Positions 1-5,161 of a DNA stretch of 5,161 nt are shown here, piece after piece. The notes beneath the pieces are model-generated. The model searched no databases. It was not told the DNA's origin and saw nothing but the letters and a program-made list of their open reading frames with translations. Source of the DNA: Nitrososphaerales archaeon TH526. GTDB taxonomy: Archaea > Thermoproteota > Nitrososphaeria > Nitrososphaerales > Nitrososphaeraceae. The stretch is from the NCBI GenBank assembly GCA_014523665.1, contig JAATVR010000771.1, positions 1-5,161 on the forward strand, read 5' to 3'. The position numbers and the translations under genes were made by a program. Position 1 is the first letter of the stretch; every line of letters begins with the position of its first letter.

Positions 1-1
1 C

Positions 2-1576
2 ATGACTTCTCCGTGGATAACACTTGCAATTCTAAGTGGCTTGGGTATTATCGCAATGTCTGCTGAAACTATGGTATTGCCCGCCATCCCTGACTTCATT
101 GTAGATCTTGACATCTCATATGAAGTTTCATCATGGATATTGGCCGCTCCTCTGGTCACGGGAGCTGTTATGACTCCAATTGCAGGCAAGCTATCCGATA
201 TATATGGCAAAAAAAAGGTGCTACTGATAATTTTAGCAGTTTATATCTTAGGTCTTTTACTTGGAGCAATGGCAACCAATTTTTTTTCTCTTGTTACCGC
301 TAGAGTCATGAATGGCATTGGCATTTCGATGTTTCCTATAGCCTTTAGCATCATAAGGGACAAATTCCCACCGGAGAGGCTTGCAATAGCACAGGGAATA
401 TTTAGTTCTACCTTGTCTGGTGGTGCAGTAATAGGATTGATAATAGGTGGAGCCATAGTTGAAAACTTTGGATGGCGGGCTATATTCTTATTTCTGATGC
501 CTATTGCAATAATACTCTTTGCAATAATCGCCAAATTTGTCCATGTTAAGGAGCTGGGACAGCAGCAGATGGTCTCAAATAAAGCGACTGAATTTTGTTG
601 TAGATTTACTCATGTAAGACAAGATATATTATTAACAGAAAATACAAATTCGTTTACTAGTAGTAGTATTAGTAAAGATAACCTCCGTAGCGAACAGAAG
701 ATAAACAAGAGCATAGACATAAAAGGTGCTATAACACTGTCGATTACAGTCACTTCATTTCTCATTACACTTCAATTTTTGGAAAAGGTTGGCTCACATA
801 ATATTGCACAGATTATTTTTTTTTCGGTTGCATCGGTTGTCTCATTATTCCTATTTATAGGAATAGAGAAGAAAGCACCATTCCCATTGATTGACTTTAA
901 GTTACTGAAAAATAAGGTCATACTTTCTGCAAGTATAATTAATATGACTGTAGGGCTCACCGCGCTAATGGTGATATATCAGAGCCTTCCCATTTTGATA
1001 CAGAGTCCACCACCTGCGGGGTTTGGAGGAAACGCAACAAGTATAGCAAATGTTCAACTGCCCTATATGATAGTTTCATTGATATTTTCCGTAGCTTCTG
1101 GTTTTGTGGTATCCAAATTTGGAAATCTAAGACCCATCACAATAGGAACCATCATTACTTCAATAGGCTTTTTTGTCCTCTTCATGTTTCATTCAACAGA
1201 AGCTTCAATAGCTGCGATTCTTGTCTTGGTAGCTATTGGATTAGCCTTGATGCAGATAGGTTCAGTGAATGTCGTGCTTACTTCTACTCCTAAACAATTC
1301 AGTGGGGTATCGCTGGGAATGAATCTTCTAATTTACCTTATAGGAGCCTCAGTGGGACCTGTGATTGCAGGAACGTTTATGCAATCAGACCAAGTGTTTG
1401 TGGAATCAGAGACAGATAGTATTTCAGCCTCATTCCCATCTCCAGAATCATACGATCTAACGTTTCTCACTGCTACTTTAATAGCTGTATCATCTATTGC
1501 ATTTGCAATTCTGCTAATCAAAAGTACGAGGAATCTGAATGGAGATGCTAAAGAAATTGGGATTCCAAATAAATGA
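2..1576 (+). CDS. MFS transporter, DHA2-type 14-helix drug/proton antiporter family
   Basis: This is an inner-membrane permease of the major facilitator superfamily, most like the 14-helix DHA2 drug:H+ antiporters, which export small toxic molecules using the proton gradient. The 524-residue product shows about 14 hydrophobic segments (roughly 6-25, 44-60, 72-92, 97-113, 136-155, 160-180, 241-260, 269-287, 305-333, 353-372, 378-397, 402-422, 437-460, 487-506). MFS motif A is clear between helices 2 and 3 (GKLSDIYGKKK, 62-72), followed by a motif-B-like RVMNGIG (101-107). Helix 5 carries a motif-C-like glycine pattern ending GG (149-150), with GL where many antiporters have GP; a GP does occur in helix 13 (452-453). 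Helix 6 is preceded by the common FGWRAIF. A Ser/Asn/Lys-rich hydrophilic loop (about 184-238) joins the two halves. The ATG is one base from the window edge; helix 1 begins right after it, so this start is plausible, but an upstream start cannot be excluded. Substrate cannot be predicted. Confidence 0.9.
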   Translation: MTSPWITLAILSGLGIIAMSAETMVLPAIPDFIVDLDISYEVSSWILAAPLVTGAVMTPIAGKLSDIYGKKKVLLIILAVYILGLLLGAMATNFFSLVTARVMNGIGISMFPIAFSIIRDKFPPERLAIAQGIFSSTLSGGAVIGLIIGGAIVENFGWRAIFLFLMPIAIILFAIIAKFVHVKELGQQQMVSNKATEFCCRFTHVRQDILLTENTNSFTSSSISKDNLRSEQKINKSIDIKGAITLSITVTSFLITLQFLEKVGSHNIAQIIFFSVASVVSLFLFIGIEKKAPFPLIDFKLLKNKVILSASIINMTVGLTALMVIYQSLPILIQSPPPAGFGGNATSIANVQLPYMIVSLIFSVASGFVVSKFGNLRPITIGTIITSIGFFVLFMFHSTEASIAAILVLVAIGLALMQIGSVNVVLTSTPKQFSGVSLGMNLLIYLIGASVGPVIAGTFMQSDQVFVESETDSISASFPSPESYDLTFLTATLIAVSSIAFAILLIKSTRNLNGDAKEIGIPNK

Positions 1577-1812
1577 AGACTCCAATACATGATTAACGAC
1601 GTAATCTTAACTAGACCAAGAAGTCTAATGGATGATCCTATTATATCGTGTAAGTCTTCACTACTGAGCCATATACGAGTGTACTGGAGAAGTTTTTGGA
1701 TTCGACCAATTCTATTGTTTGTGAGGAAGATTGTAATTTAACCGTGCCCTTCCATTTTCTTAGAGTAATTATGAATTGGATCTTTCAAAAAAGGATTTAG
1801 GTATTCACTAAA
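1577..1812. other. Intergenic gap before the LtrA-like gene
   Basis: This 236-bp AT-rich spacer separates two same-strand membrane-protein genes. No reading frame of note is seen. The AT-rich strings TGTAATTTAA (about 1731-1740) and TAATTATGAATT (about 1766-1777) could serve as an archaeal TATA element for the downstream gene, but neither is a strong match. The start codon at 1813 has no Shine-Dalgarno at normal distance; the nearest AGGA lies about 20 bases upstream. A leaderless or short-leader transcript would fit. Confidence 0.3.
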
Positions 1813-2997
1813 ATGAAGAAATCTGGTGGAGAAGAAAGGAAAGAGGAAAAGGAACGTCGTGCTACATGGCTTGAACTATTCTATGATTTAGTCTTTGTAG
1901 CAGTCGTTACTCAATTAGCCGAAAATCTAGATCATAATATTTCTTTAATAGGTTTACTAAGCTTCGTTGCACTTTATGTTCCGGTATGGTTTGCATGGAT
2001 TGGTGCTACTTTTTTTGCTACAAGGTTTGGTACTGATGATTTAGCACATAGGATATTGACGTTGTTACAGATGATGGCAGCTGCAGCAATGGCTGTAAAT
2101 GTATCTCATGGACTTGGTGAAACTTCGGCCGGTTTTGCCCTTTCTTATGCTGCGATTAGATTTATTTTAGTTATAGAGTATCTTCGTATTAGACGTAACA
2201 TCACTTTAGCTAGACCGCTGACAGAAAGATACTTGATTGGTTTCTCTTCATCCGCGGTAATCTGGACCGTATCGGCATTTGTACCGCCACCATTACGATT
2301 TGTTTTGTGGGGCATAGGTTTGGCAATAGATTTTGGAACTCCATTTTTGGCAGGAAGATTGGCGATCAAATTCGCACCTCATATATCTCATCTACCTGAA
2401 CGGATGGGGCTCTTTGTTATTATTGTACTTGGAGAATCAATTTTAGGAGTAGTCCTGGGTCTTGCCGGTCATGAATGGAATATATATTCGTCAATGACAG
2501 TGGGTTTAGGACTAAGCATTCCGTTTAGTCTTTGGTGGATATACTTTGATAATATAGACGGCTCAGCTATTAGAGCAGCGACTGAAAAAGGTAAAAGAGG
2601 GATATACTATGTCTGGCTGTACATACACTTCCCATTGGTAGTTGGGCTTACGGCTATTGGAATTGGCATAAAACAAGCAGCCTCCAGTAACCAAGAAATC
2701 GCGTTGCCTCTTCCGGAGCTTTGGCTTATCTGTGGTTCAGTATCTAGCTGCTTATTCATTCAAGCTATACTTCATCTTGCTGCAGCTGCTGGCGATGATT
2801 CTGATACTGAACACAAGACCAAAATGAAATGGGCAACTTATAGGATTATTTCTGGTATTATCATTATTGCCATAGCAATTCTGGGTCTGAAGTTATTCCC
2901 AGTCGTTCTAATGTTTATTTTGGCATTCATATGCGCTCTTCAAATAGTCCTTGATCTAAAAGATCACCCCCATCACAGGGTTTTTAGATTGTGGTAA
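1813..2997 (+). CDS. LtrA family (low temperature requirement protein A) membrane protein
   Basis: This is a polytopic membrane protein of the LtrA family, named for a Listeria locus needed for growth in the cold; the biochemical activity of the family is not established. Length (394 aa) is typical. A charged Lys/Glu N-terminus (2-16) is followed by the family signature WLELFYDLVFVAVVTQLA (19-36). Next come W-AWIGATFFATRFGTDDLAHR (59-80) with its paired aspartates, then H-x2-PERMGLF-x-IIVLGESIL (193-211), WWIYFD (241-246) and YVWLYIHFPLVVGL (266-279). These conserved acidic and His/Arg residues within hydrophobic stretches are the family hallmark. About ten membrane segments are visible, and the C-terminus ends in a short basic His-rich tail (DHPHHRVFRLW). 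An in-frame TAG at 1798-1800 limits the start; ATG 1813 is the first good codon and leaves the whole signature intact. It follows the MFS gene on the same strand but 236 bp away, so co-transcription is uncertain. Confidence 0.9.
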   Translation: MKKSGGEERKEEKERRATWLELFYDLVFVAVVTQLAENLDHNISLIGLLSFVALYVPVWFAWIGATFFATRFGTDDLAHRILTLLQMMAAAAMAVNVSHGLGETSAGFALSYAAIRFILVIEYLRIRRNITLARPLTERYLIGFSSSAVIWTVSAFVPPPLRFVLWGIGLAIDFGTPFLAGRLAIKFAPHISHLPERMGLFVIIVLGESILGVVLGLAGHEWNIYSSMTVGLGLSIPFSLWWIYFDNIDGSAIRAATEKGKRGIYYVWLYIHFPLVVGLTAIGIGIKQAASSNQEIALPLPELWLICGSVSSCLFIQAILHLAAAAGDDSDTEHKTKMKWATYRIISGIIIIAIAILGLKLFPVVLMFILAFICALQIVLDLKDHPHHRVFRLW

Positions 2998-3195
2998 TAT
3001 TAAAATTATTTTGTAATTGAGGGAAGAAGGATATCATTGGAGTGTTCGTAGTTTGGTAAAAAATGACCTAAAGAACATTGCAATAACTCCAGAAGAGAAC
3101 TGATGTATTCCCAAATTATCTCTGCTTCTGTTTGTCAATACTCGTCGTCAATGTTATTTCTTTTCCTTCTTCCAGTTTGTTGGAGTTATCCCTAT
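2998..3195. other. Convergent intergenic gap
   Basis: This 198-bp spacer lies between the 3' ends of the LtrA-like gene (+) and the Rieske gene (-). Right after the LtrA-like stop there is a TTATTTTG stretch (3007-3014), and a pyrimidine-rich run on the + strand near 3157-3176; archaeal termination often relies on such U-rich stretches. No gene is visible. Confidence 0.3.
3058..3063 (-). terminator. Candidate oligo-T terminator for the Rieske gene
   Basis: Six consecutive A on the + strand read as T6 in the minus-strand transcript, about 130 bases beyond the Rieske stop codon. There is no stable GC-rich hairpin before it, so this would be an archaeal-style oligo-U signal. The evidence is weak, as short T-tracts are common in AT-rich DNA. 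Confidence 0.2.
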
Positions 3196-3513
3196 TCATT
3201 GATGCTTTCTAATTAGTATGTTATTCCCTTCTACCTTTACTTCATAGGCTGGAACTGCTTGCCGGGCAGGAGGCCTGGTTGGCTCACCTGTCCTAACATC
3301 AAACTTAGAACCATGCCAAGGACACTCAACATCGAATCCTTCAAGTGTACCTTCATTTAGCGGTCCACCAAGATGAGTACATATATTTCCAATTGCATAG
3401 TAATTTCCTTCGACATTAGCAATACAGACTCTCTCACCTTCTAGGTCCACTGCTAGCATATTGGATGGTTGGATGTCTTTTATTTCAGCAACCTTTACAA
3501 AATCTACGCTCAA
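3196..3513 (-). CDS. Small Rieske [2Fe-2S] ferredoxin
   Basis: This is a soluble electron carrier holding one Rieske-type [2Fe-2S] cluster, of the small ferredoxin type related to NirD and to the ferredoxin components of aromatic-ring dioxygenases. The 105-residue length equals one Rieske domain, with no signal peptide or membrane helix, so it should be cytoplasmic. The cluster ligands are all present: C45-T-H47 in the first box (CTHLGG) and C64-P-W-H67 in the second (CPWHGSKFD), 16 residues apart. The chain then runs through the usual FDVRTGEPTRPPA loop into beta strands (Y90-EVKVEGNNILI). No oxygenase subunit or nitrite reductase lies in the window, so its partner is unknown; the flavin reductase fragment on the same strand at the right edge is one candidate. 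The start is TTG, chosen because a Shine-Dalgarno sits 7 bases upstream and an in-frame TGA occurs just before it. Base composition matches the AT-rich neighbours. Confidence 0.92.
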   Translation of the reverse strand: MSVDFVKVAEIKDIQPSNMLAVDLEGERVCIANVEGNYYAIGNICTHLGGPLNEGTLEGFDVECPWHGSKFDVRTGEPTRPPARQAVPAYEVKVEGNNILIRKHQ

Positions 3514-3520
3514 TTCTGAG

Positions 3521-3527
3521 ACCTCTC
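3521..3527 (-). promoter_or_regulatory. Shine-Dalgarno deciding the TTG start of the Rieske gene
   Basis: On the minus strand the sequence GAGAGGT is followed by 7 bases and then TTG (3513-3511). The GAGGT core is complementary to the usual 16S rRNA tail at standard spacing. An in-frame TGA (3528-3526) overlaps the site, so no longer N-terminal extension is possible. This supports the rare TTG as the true start. Confidence 0.6.
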
Positions 3528-3538
3528 ATATCATTATA

Positions 3539-3806
3539 TTAGCGATCAAATGCTTTATGGGTTTCCCTATTACAATTAAATGGAACAAATGGATATAGTA
3601 CTAAAATGATACGCGTGAACCTTGTCCGTTCTTGTTCTATTTCATACCATTTTTCTGATTTCGTATGTGTTGTGCATTCACCACCACCATTCTTGACCTA
3701 CACCGCCTCTTTTCTTTGGATCAGATCCATTCAATGATAACTGCTCCCATACTTCACTACTAATATTCCAGTAGACGTCAGTTACAATAATACCTTCTCT
3801 TGTCAT
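3539..3806 (-). pseudogene. Possible frameshifted small gene upstream of the Rieske gene
   Basis: An ATG at 3806 opens a 42-residue frame (begins MTREGIIVTDVYW, ends GVGQEWWW) that stops at TGA 3680-3678, right after a TGG-TGG-TGG run. Removing one base in that run would join it to a second stop-free frame (contains TKSEKWYEIEQERTRF) that ends with TAA at 3541-3539, giving about 88 residues. This ends only about 25 bases before the Rieske start on the same strand. The first part is tryptophan-rich and uses codons like its neighbours. I recognise no family. The second frame has no good start of its own, and chance open frames of this size are common, so the call is weak. Alternatives are a genuine 42-residue protein or non-coding DNA. 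Confidence 0.15.
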
Positions 3807-3881
3807 TAGTTAACAATCTGTCGCACTCTCATGGTCGGGGGTACTGTGGTAGTGAGTAGTAGTATCTACATATGCTCGATC

Positions 3882-3916
3882 GTTGTGGCGTGGTGTTGCT
3901 AGAATCACGCCGTAGT
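3882..3916 (+). repeat. GC-rich inverted repeat with G-U extendable stem
   Basis: GGCGTG (3887-3892) and CACGCC (3906-3911) form a perfect 6-bp stem around a 13-base loop. If transcribed on the plus strand, the stem can be extended outward by five further pairs, mostly G-U (3882-3886 with 3912-3916). On the minus strand those G-U pairs would become A-C mismatches, so the plus-strand RNA would be the better-folded one. It sits in the GC-raised patch of the gap. It could be part of an RNA or chance. Confidence 0.3.
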
Positions 3917-4074
3917 ACTCTTCCACTCCTTTCGGGTCCCCTAAGTTCTTTGACAAACAGTCTAATACCAACGCATTACCACCGCACAACGCGTTGCACC
4001 TTACCACTCAATACATGTTTAACTAATCATGTACACGCCCAGAATAATAAATACAGATTGGAAAATGTAATCTA

Positions 4075-4094
4075 TGAAACCAAAAAAGGTTTCA
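4075..4094. repeat. Perfect 7-bp inverted repeat with A6 loop
   Basis: TGAAACC (4075-4081) and GGTTTCA (4088-4094) are exact reverse complements separated by six A. On the minus strand the loop is T6. The whole 20-base element would form a compact hairpin in either transcript, or could be a symmetric protein-binding site. No gene lies close enough on either side to assign it as an operator or terminator. Confidence 0.5.
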
Positions 4095-4161
4095 GACCCT
4101 TGACTTTTCGTATCATAGCTATTTTACTAGTCACATACGTTCTAAGTCAAGTCTTATATAC

Positions 4162-4180
4162 TTTACCATGTCTAGGTAAA
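4162..4180. repeat. 6-bp inverted repeat next to a TATA-like string
   Basis: TTTACC (4162-4167) and GGTAAA (4175-4180) are perfect complements around a 7-base loop. Immediately before it is CTTATATAC (4153-4161), an AT-rich string resembling an archaeal TATA element on either strand. No convincing gene follows at the right distance on either strand. Confidence 0.3.
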
Positions 4181-4245
4181 CCCTAAGGTCCAGCCCCACT
4201 TCTATTCAAACATAGCATGCTTCATAATAATACTAGATAGTAACG

Positions 4246-4252
4246 AAAAAAA
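4246..4252 (-). terminator. Candidate oligo-T terminator for the oxidoreductase gene
   Basis: Seven A on the + strand read as T7 in the minus-strand transcript, about 110 bases past the stop codon of the oxidoreductase gene. It could end that transcript in the archaeal oligo-U manner. No strong hairpin precedes it directly. Confidence 0.25.
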
Positions 4253-4335
4253 TTTGTGTGTTTTCTGAGTAGGTTTTTGATATCATAAACCAAGTTTAGA
4301 AATTGCGTACGAGGACAGAATTAATCGAACGACAT

Positions 4336-4359
4336 AGTTATTCCCTAGTTTTAATAACT
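4336..4359 (-). repeat. Inverted repeat directly after the oxidoreductase stop codon
   Basis: AGTTATT (4336-4342) and AATAACT (4353-4359) are perfect 7-bp complements around a 10-base loop. On the minus strand the stem begins two bases after the TAG stop (4364-4362). The stem is AT-rich, so weak, and is not followed by a T-run, so it is not a standard intrinsic terminator. It might be a 3'-end stabilising hairpin. Confidence 0.35.
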
Positions 4360-4361
4360 TT

Positions 4362-5161
4362 CTATTCCTGGAGTACTTTATGAACAAACGAGATCGCAAT
4401 TGATCCTTCGCCTACGGCGGACGCAACACGCTTGATGCTGCCGCCTCGCACGTCACCCACTGCGAATACTCCAGGCAAACTAGATTCGAGCAAGTACGGA
4501 GGACGGACAAGAGGCCAGTGTGCAGCGCTCAGATTTTCAGGCGACAGATCGGACCCTGTTTTAATGAAGCCTTTAGGGTCGAGCGCGATGCAGCCATCGA
4601 GCCAACCGGTATTCGGGTCGGCACCAGTCATGAGGAATACATGTCGGATATTGTGCTCCTCCAACTTGTCCGTTTGAGTGTTCCGCCACCGAACGGATTC
4701 GAGGTGATCGCCTCCTTCGAGTGCTGCGATTTCTGTGTGTGGCCGAAGTGCTATCTTAGGCGTCTCTTCGATTCGGCGAATCAGATATCGCGACATCTTA
4801 TCGACTAAACTAGCAGATCGGACGAGCACATGTACGCGCTTTGCATACTCAGCAAGAAACACGGCAGCCTGACCGGCTGAATTTCCTCCACCAACAACGA
4901 TCACCTCATCTCCTTGACACAATTGCGCTTCCATAGGTGTCGCAGCGTAATAGACACCCGCGCCTTCGAAGCGTGGCAATTTTTCGCACTGCGGCTTCCG
5001 ATAGGCAGCCCCGGTTGCAATCACGACAGCGCGTGCCGGAATTCTAGCTCCGTTCTCGACTTCGACAACGTATGGTTTTCGGTCGCATAGGAGCCTTATG
5101 CCCTTGGTGATGAGAATCTCAGCGCCGAACTTCTGCGCCTGAAAATATGCCCGACCTGCAA
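4362..5161 (-). CDS. Thioredoxin-reductase-like FAD/NAD(P)H oxidoreductase without CxxC, 5' end outside window
   Basis: This is the C-terminal 265 residues of a class II pyridine-nucleotide-disulfide-oxidoreductase-fold flavoprotein, which moves electrons from NAD(P)H through FAD to an unknown acceptor. The frame stays open to the right edge; the GTG at 5024 lies inside the conserved VVIATGA strand, so it is not a start. Counting from the first whole codon (5159), there are VVIATGA (45-51), the NAD(P)H-binding VIVVGGGNSAGQAAVFLA (86-103), LMTGADPNTGWL (176-187), and the FAD-closing PGVFAVGDVRGGSIKRVASAVGEGS (229-253). True thioredoxin reductases have CxxC just before the nucleotide-binding GGG; here that place reads GVYYAATPMEA (68-78), and no CxxC occurs in the visible part. 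The VGDVRGGSIKRVASAVGEGS ending is typical of proteins often fused to an N-terminal cyclic-nucleotide-binding domain (about 550 aa), but that end is not visible. Much higher GC than the rest of the window suggests horizontal acquisition. Confidence 0.9.
   Translation of the reverse strand, partial: AGRAYFQAQKFGAEILITKGIRLLCDRKPYVVEVENGARIPARAVVIATGAAYRKPQCEKLPRFEGAGVYYAATPMEAQLCQGDEVIVVGGGNSAGQAAVFLAEYAKRVHVLVRSASLVDKMSRYLIRRIEETPKIALRPHTEIAALEGGDHLESVRWRNTQTDKLEEHNIRHVFLMTGADPNTGWLDGCIALDPKGFIKTGSDLSPENLSAAHWPLVRPPYLLESSLPGVFAVGDVRGGSIKRVASAVGEGSIAISFVHKVLQE

Larger units (their letters stand above)
3514..4361. other. 848-bp gap without a convincing gene
   Basis: This stretch separates the Rieske gene from the oxidoreductase fragment. 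It holds short minus-strand frames: a 65-codon frame opening with GTG at 4007 and stopping at 3810, then a 42-residue ATG frame (3806-3678) in the same register, then a shifted frame ending at 3539. A plus-strand 104-codon frame (3872-4186) overlaps these and shows no recognisable domain. Counted lines 3841-3900 and 3901-3960 have about 47-48% GC, higher than the flanking genes on the left. Several perfect inverted repeats are present and listed separately. I see no tRNA T-arm consensus, no SRP RNA or RNase P RNA signature, and no transposon ends. It may be gene debris, an unrecognised RNA, or plain spacer. Confidence 0.4.

Noticed and set aside
241..1590. Three minus-strand frames (62-97 codons) opposite the MFS transporter
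   Set aside because: They lie antisense to a clear membrane-protein gene and show no independent features.
2145..2369. 74-codon minus-strand frame opposite the LtrA-like gene
   Set aside because: It is an antisense shadow; the LtrA signature motifs confirm the plus strand as coding.
3735..3806. IS5-type transposase N-terminus suggested by an ISSEVWEQL...KKRGG pattern
   Set aside because: The likeness is a few residues only; no DDE motif, terminal inverted repeats or target duplications are visible.
3810..4007. 65-codon minus-strand frame opening with GTG as an independent gene
   Set aside because: The GTG directly follows an in-frame TGA, no ribosome binding site is seen and the translation has no family resemblance. 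It is kept only as part of the possible gene-debris finding.
3820..4010. A tRNA gene in the GC-raised patch
   Set aside because: No GGTTCRA-type T-arm and no cloverleaf-compatible acceptor stem could be found on either strand.
3872..4186. 104-codon plus-strand open frame in the gap
   Set aside because: It has no Shine-Dalgarno, no recognisable domain and unusual Thr/Leu/Ser/Cys-rich composition, and it overlaps minus-strand frames. One hydrophobic stretch near its end is not enough to call a membrane protein.
4432..4808. Two plus-strand frames of 81 and 96 codons opposite the oxidoreductase
   Set aside because: They are antisense shadows of a strongly conserved flavoprotein in GC-rich DNA, where stops are rare.
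5022..5024. GTG at 5024 as the start of the oxidoreductase
   Set aside because: The frame continues open upstream to the window edge and codes for expected fold residues (AGRAYFQAQKFGAEIL, then the VVIATG strand), so the gene is truncated by the window rather than starting here.

Overview
The window carries four recognisable protein genes. Three are complete or nearly so and one is cut by the right edge. The first three are AT-rich: hand counts on sample 60-base lines inside the transporter and LtrA-like genes give about 33-35% GC. They use many ATA isoleucine and AGA arginine codons, and there is no strong Shine-Dalgarno before the LtrA-like gene. Together with the gene content, this makes me lean towards an AT-rich soil-type archaeon such as Nitrososphaerales (Nitrosocosmicus-like). 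That is inference only: no rRNA, tRNA or lineage-specific marker is present, and a low-GC bacterium is not excluded.

Left part (1-2997, + strand): a 14-helix drug-exporter-type MFS permease, then after 236 bp an LtrA-family membrane protein. Both are integral membrane proteins on the same strand, but the gap is long enough for separate promoters.

Middle (2998-4361): the convergent gap after ltrA-like, then a small soluble Rieske [2Fe-2S] ferredoxin on the minus strand. It starts at TTG behind a good Shine-Dalgarno. Behind it lies an 848-bp stretch without a convincing gene. That stretch holds broken or very short reading frames on the minus strand, several perfect inverted repeats and a patch of raised GC (about 47-48% in hand-counted lines) near 3840-3960. 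It could be gene debris or an uncharacterised RNA.

Right part (4362-5161, minus strand): the C-terminal 265 residues of a thioredoxin-reductase-like FAD/NAD(P)H oxidoreductase. Composition jumps sharply here (53% and 63% GC in two counted lines), suggesting acquisition from a GC-richer donor, probably bacterial. The redox-active CxxC of true thioredoxin reductases is absent. The C-terminal motif pattern matches the family often fused to an N-terminal cyclic-nucleotide-binding domain; that end lies outside the window.

Functional links are modest. A flavin reductase and a Rieske ferredoxin on the same strand could form a short electron-transfer chain, but they are far apart and differ in composition, so they are not an obvious operon. 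I found no CRISPR array, insertion sequence, tRNA or rRNA. I see no clear new multi-gene system. The most unusual items are the cysteine-less reductase in a foreign-composition block and the structured gap beside it.
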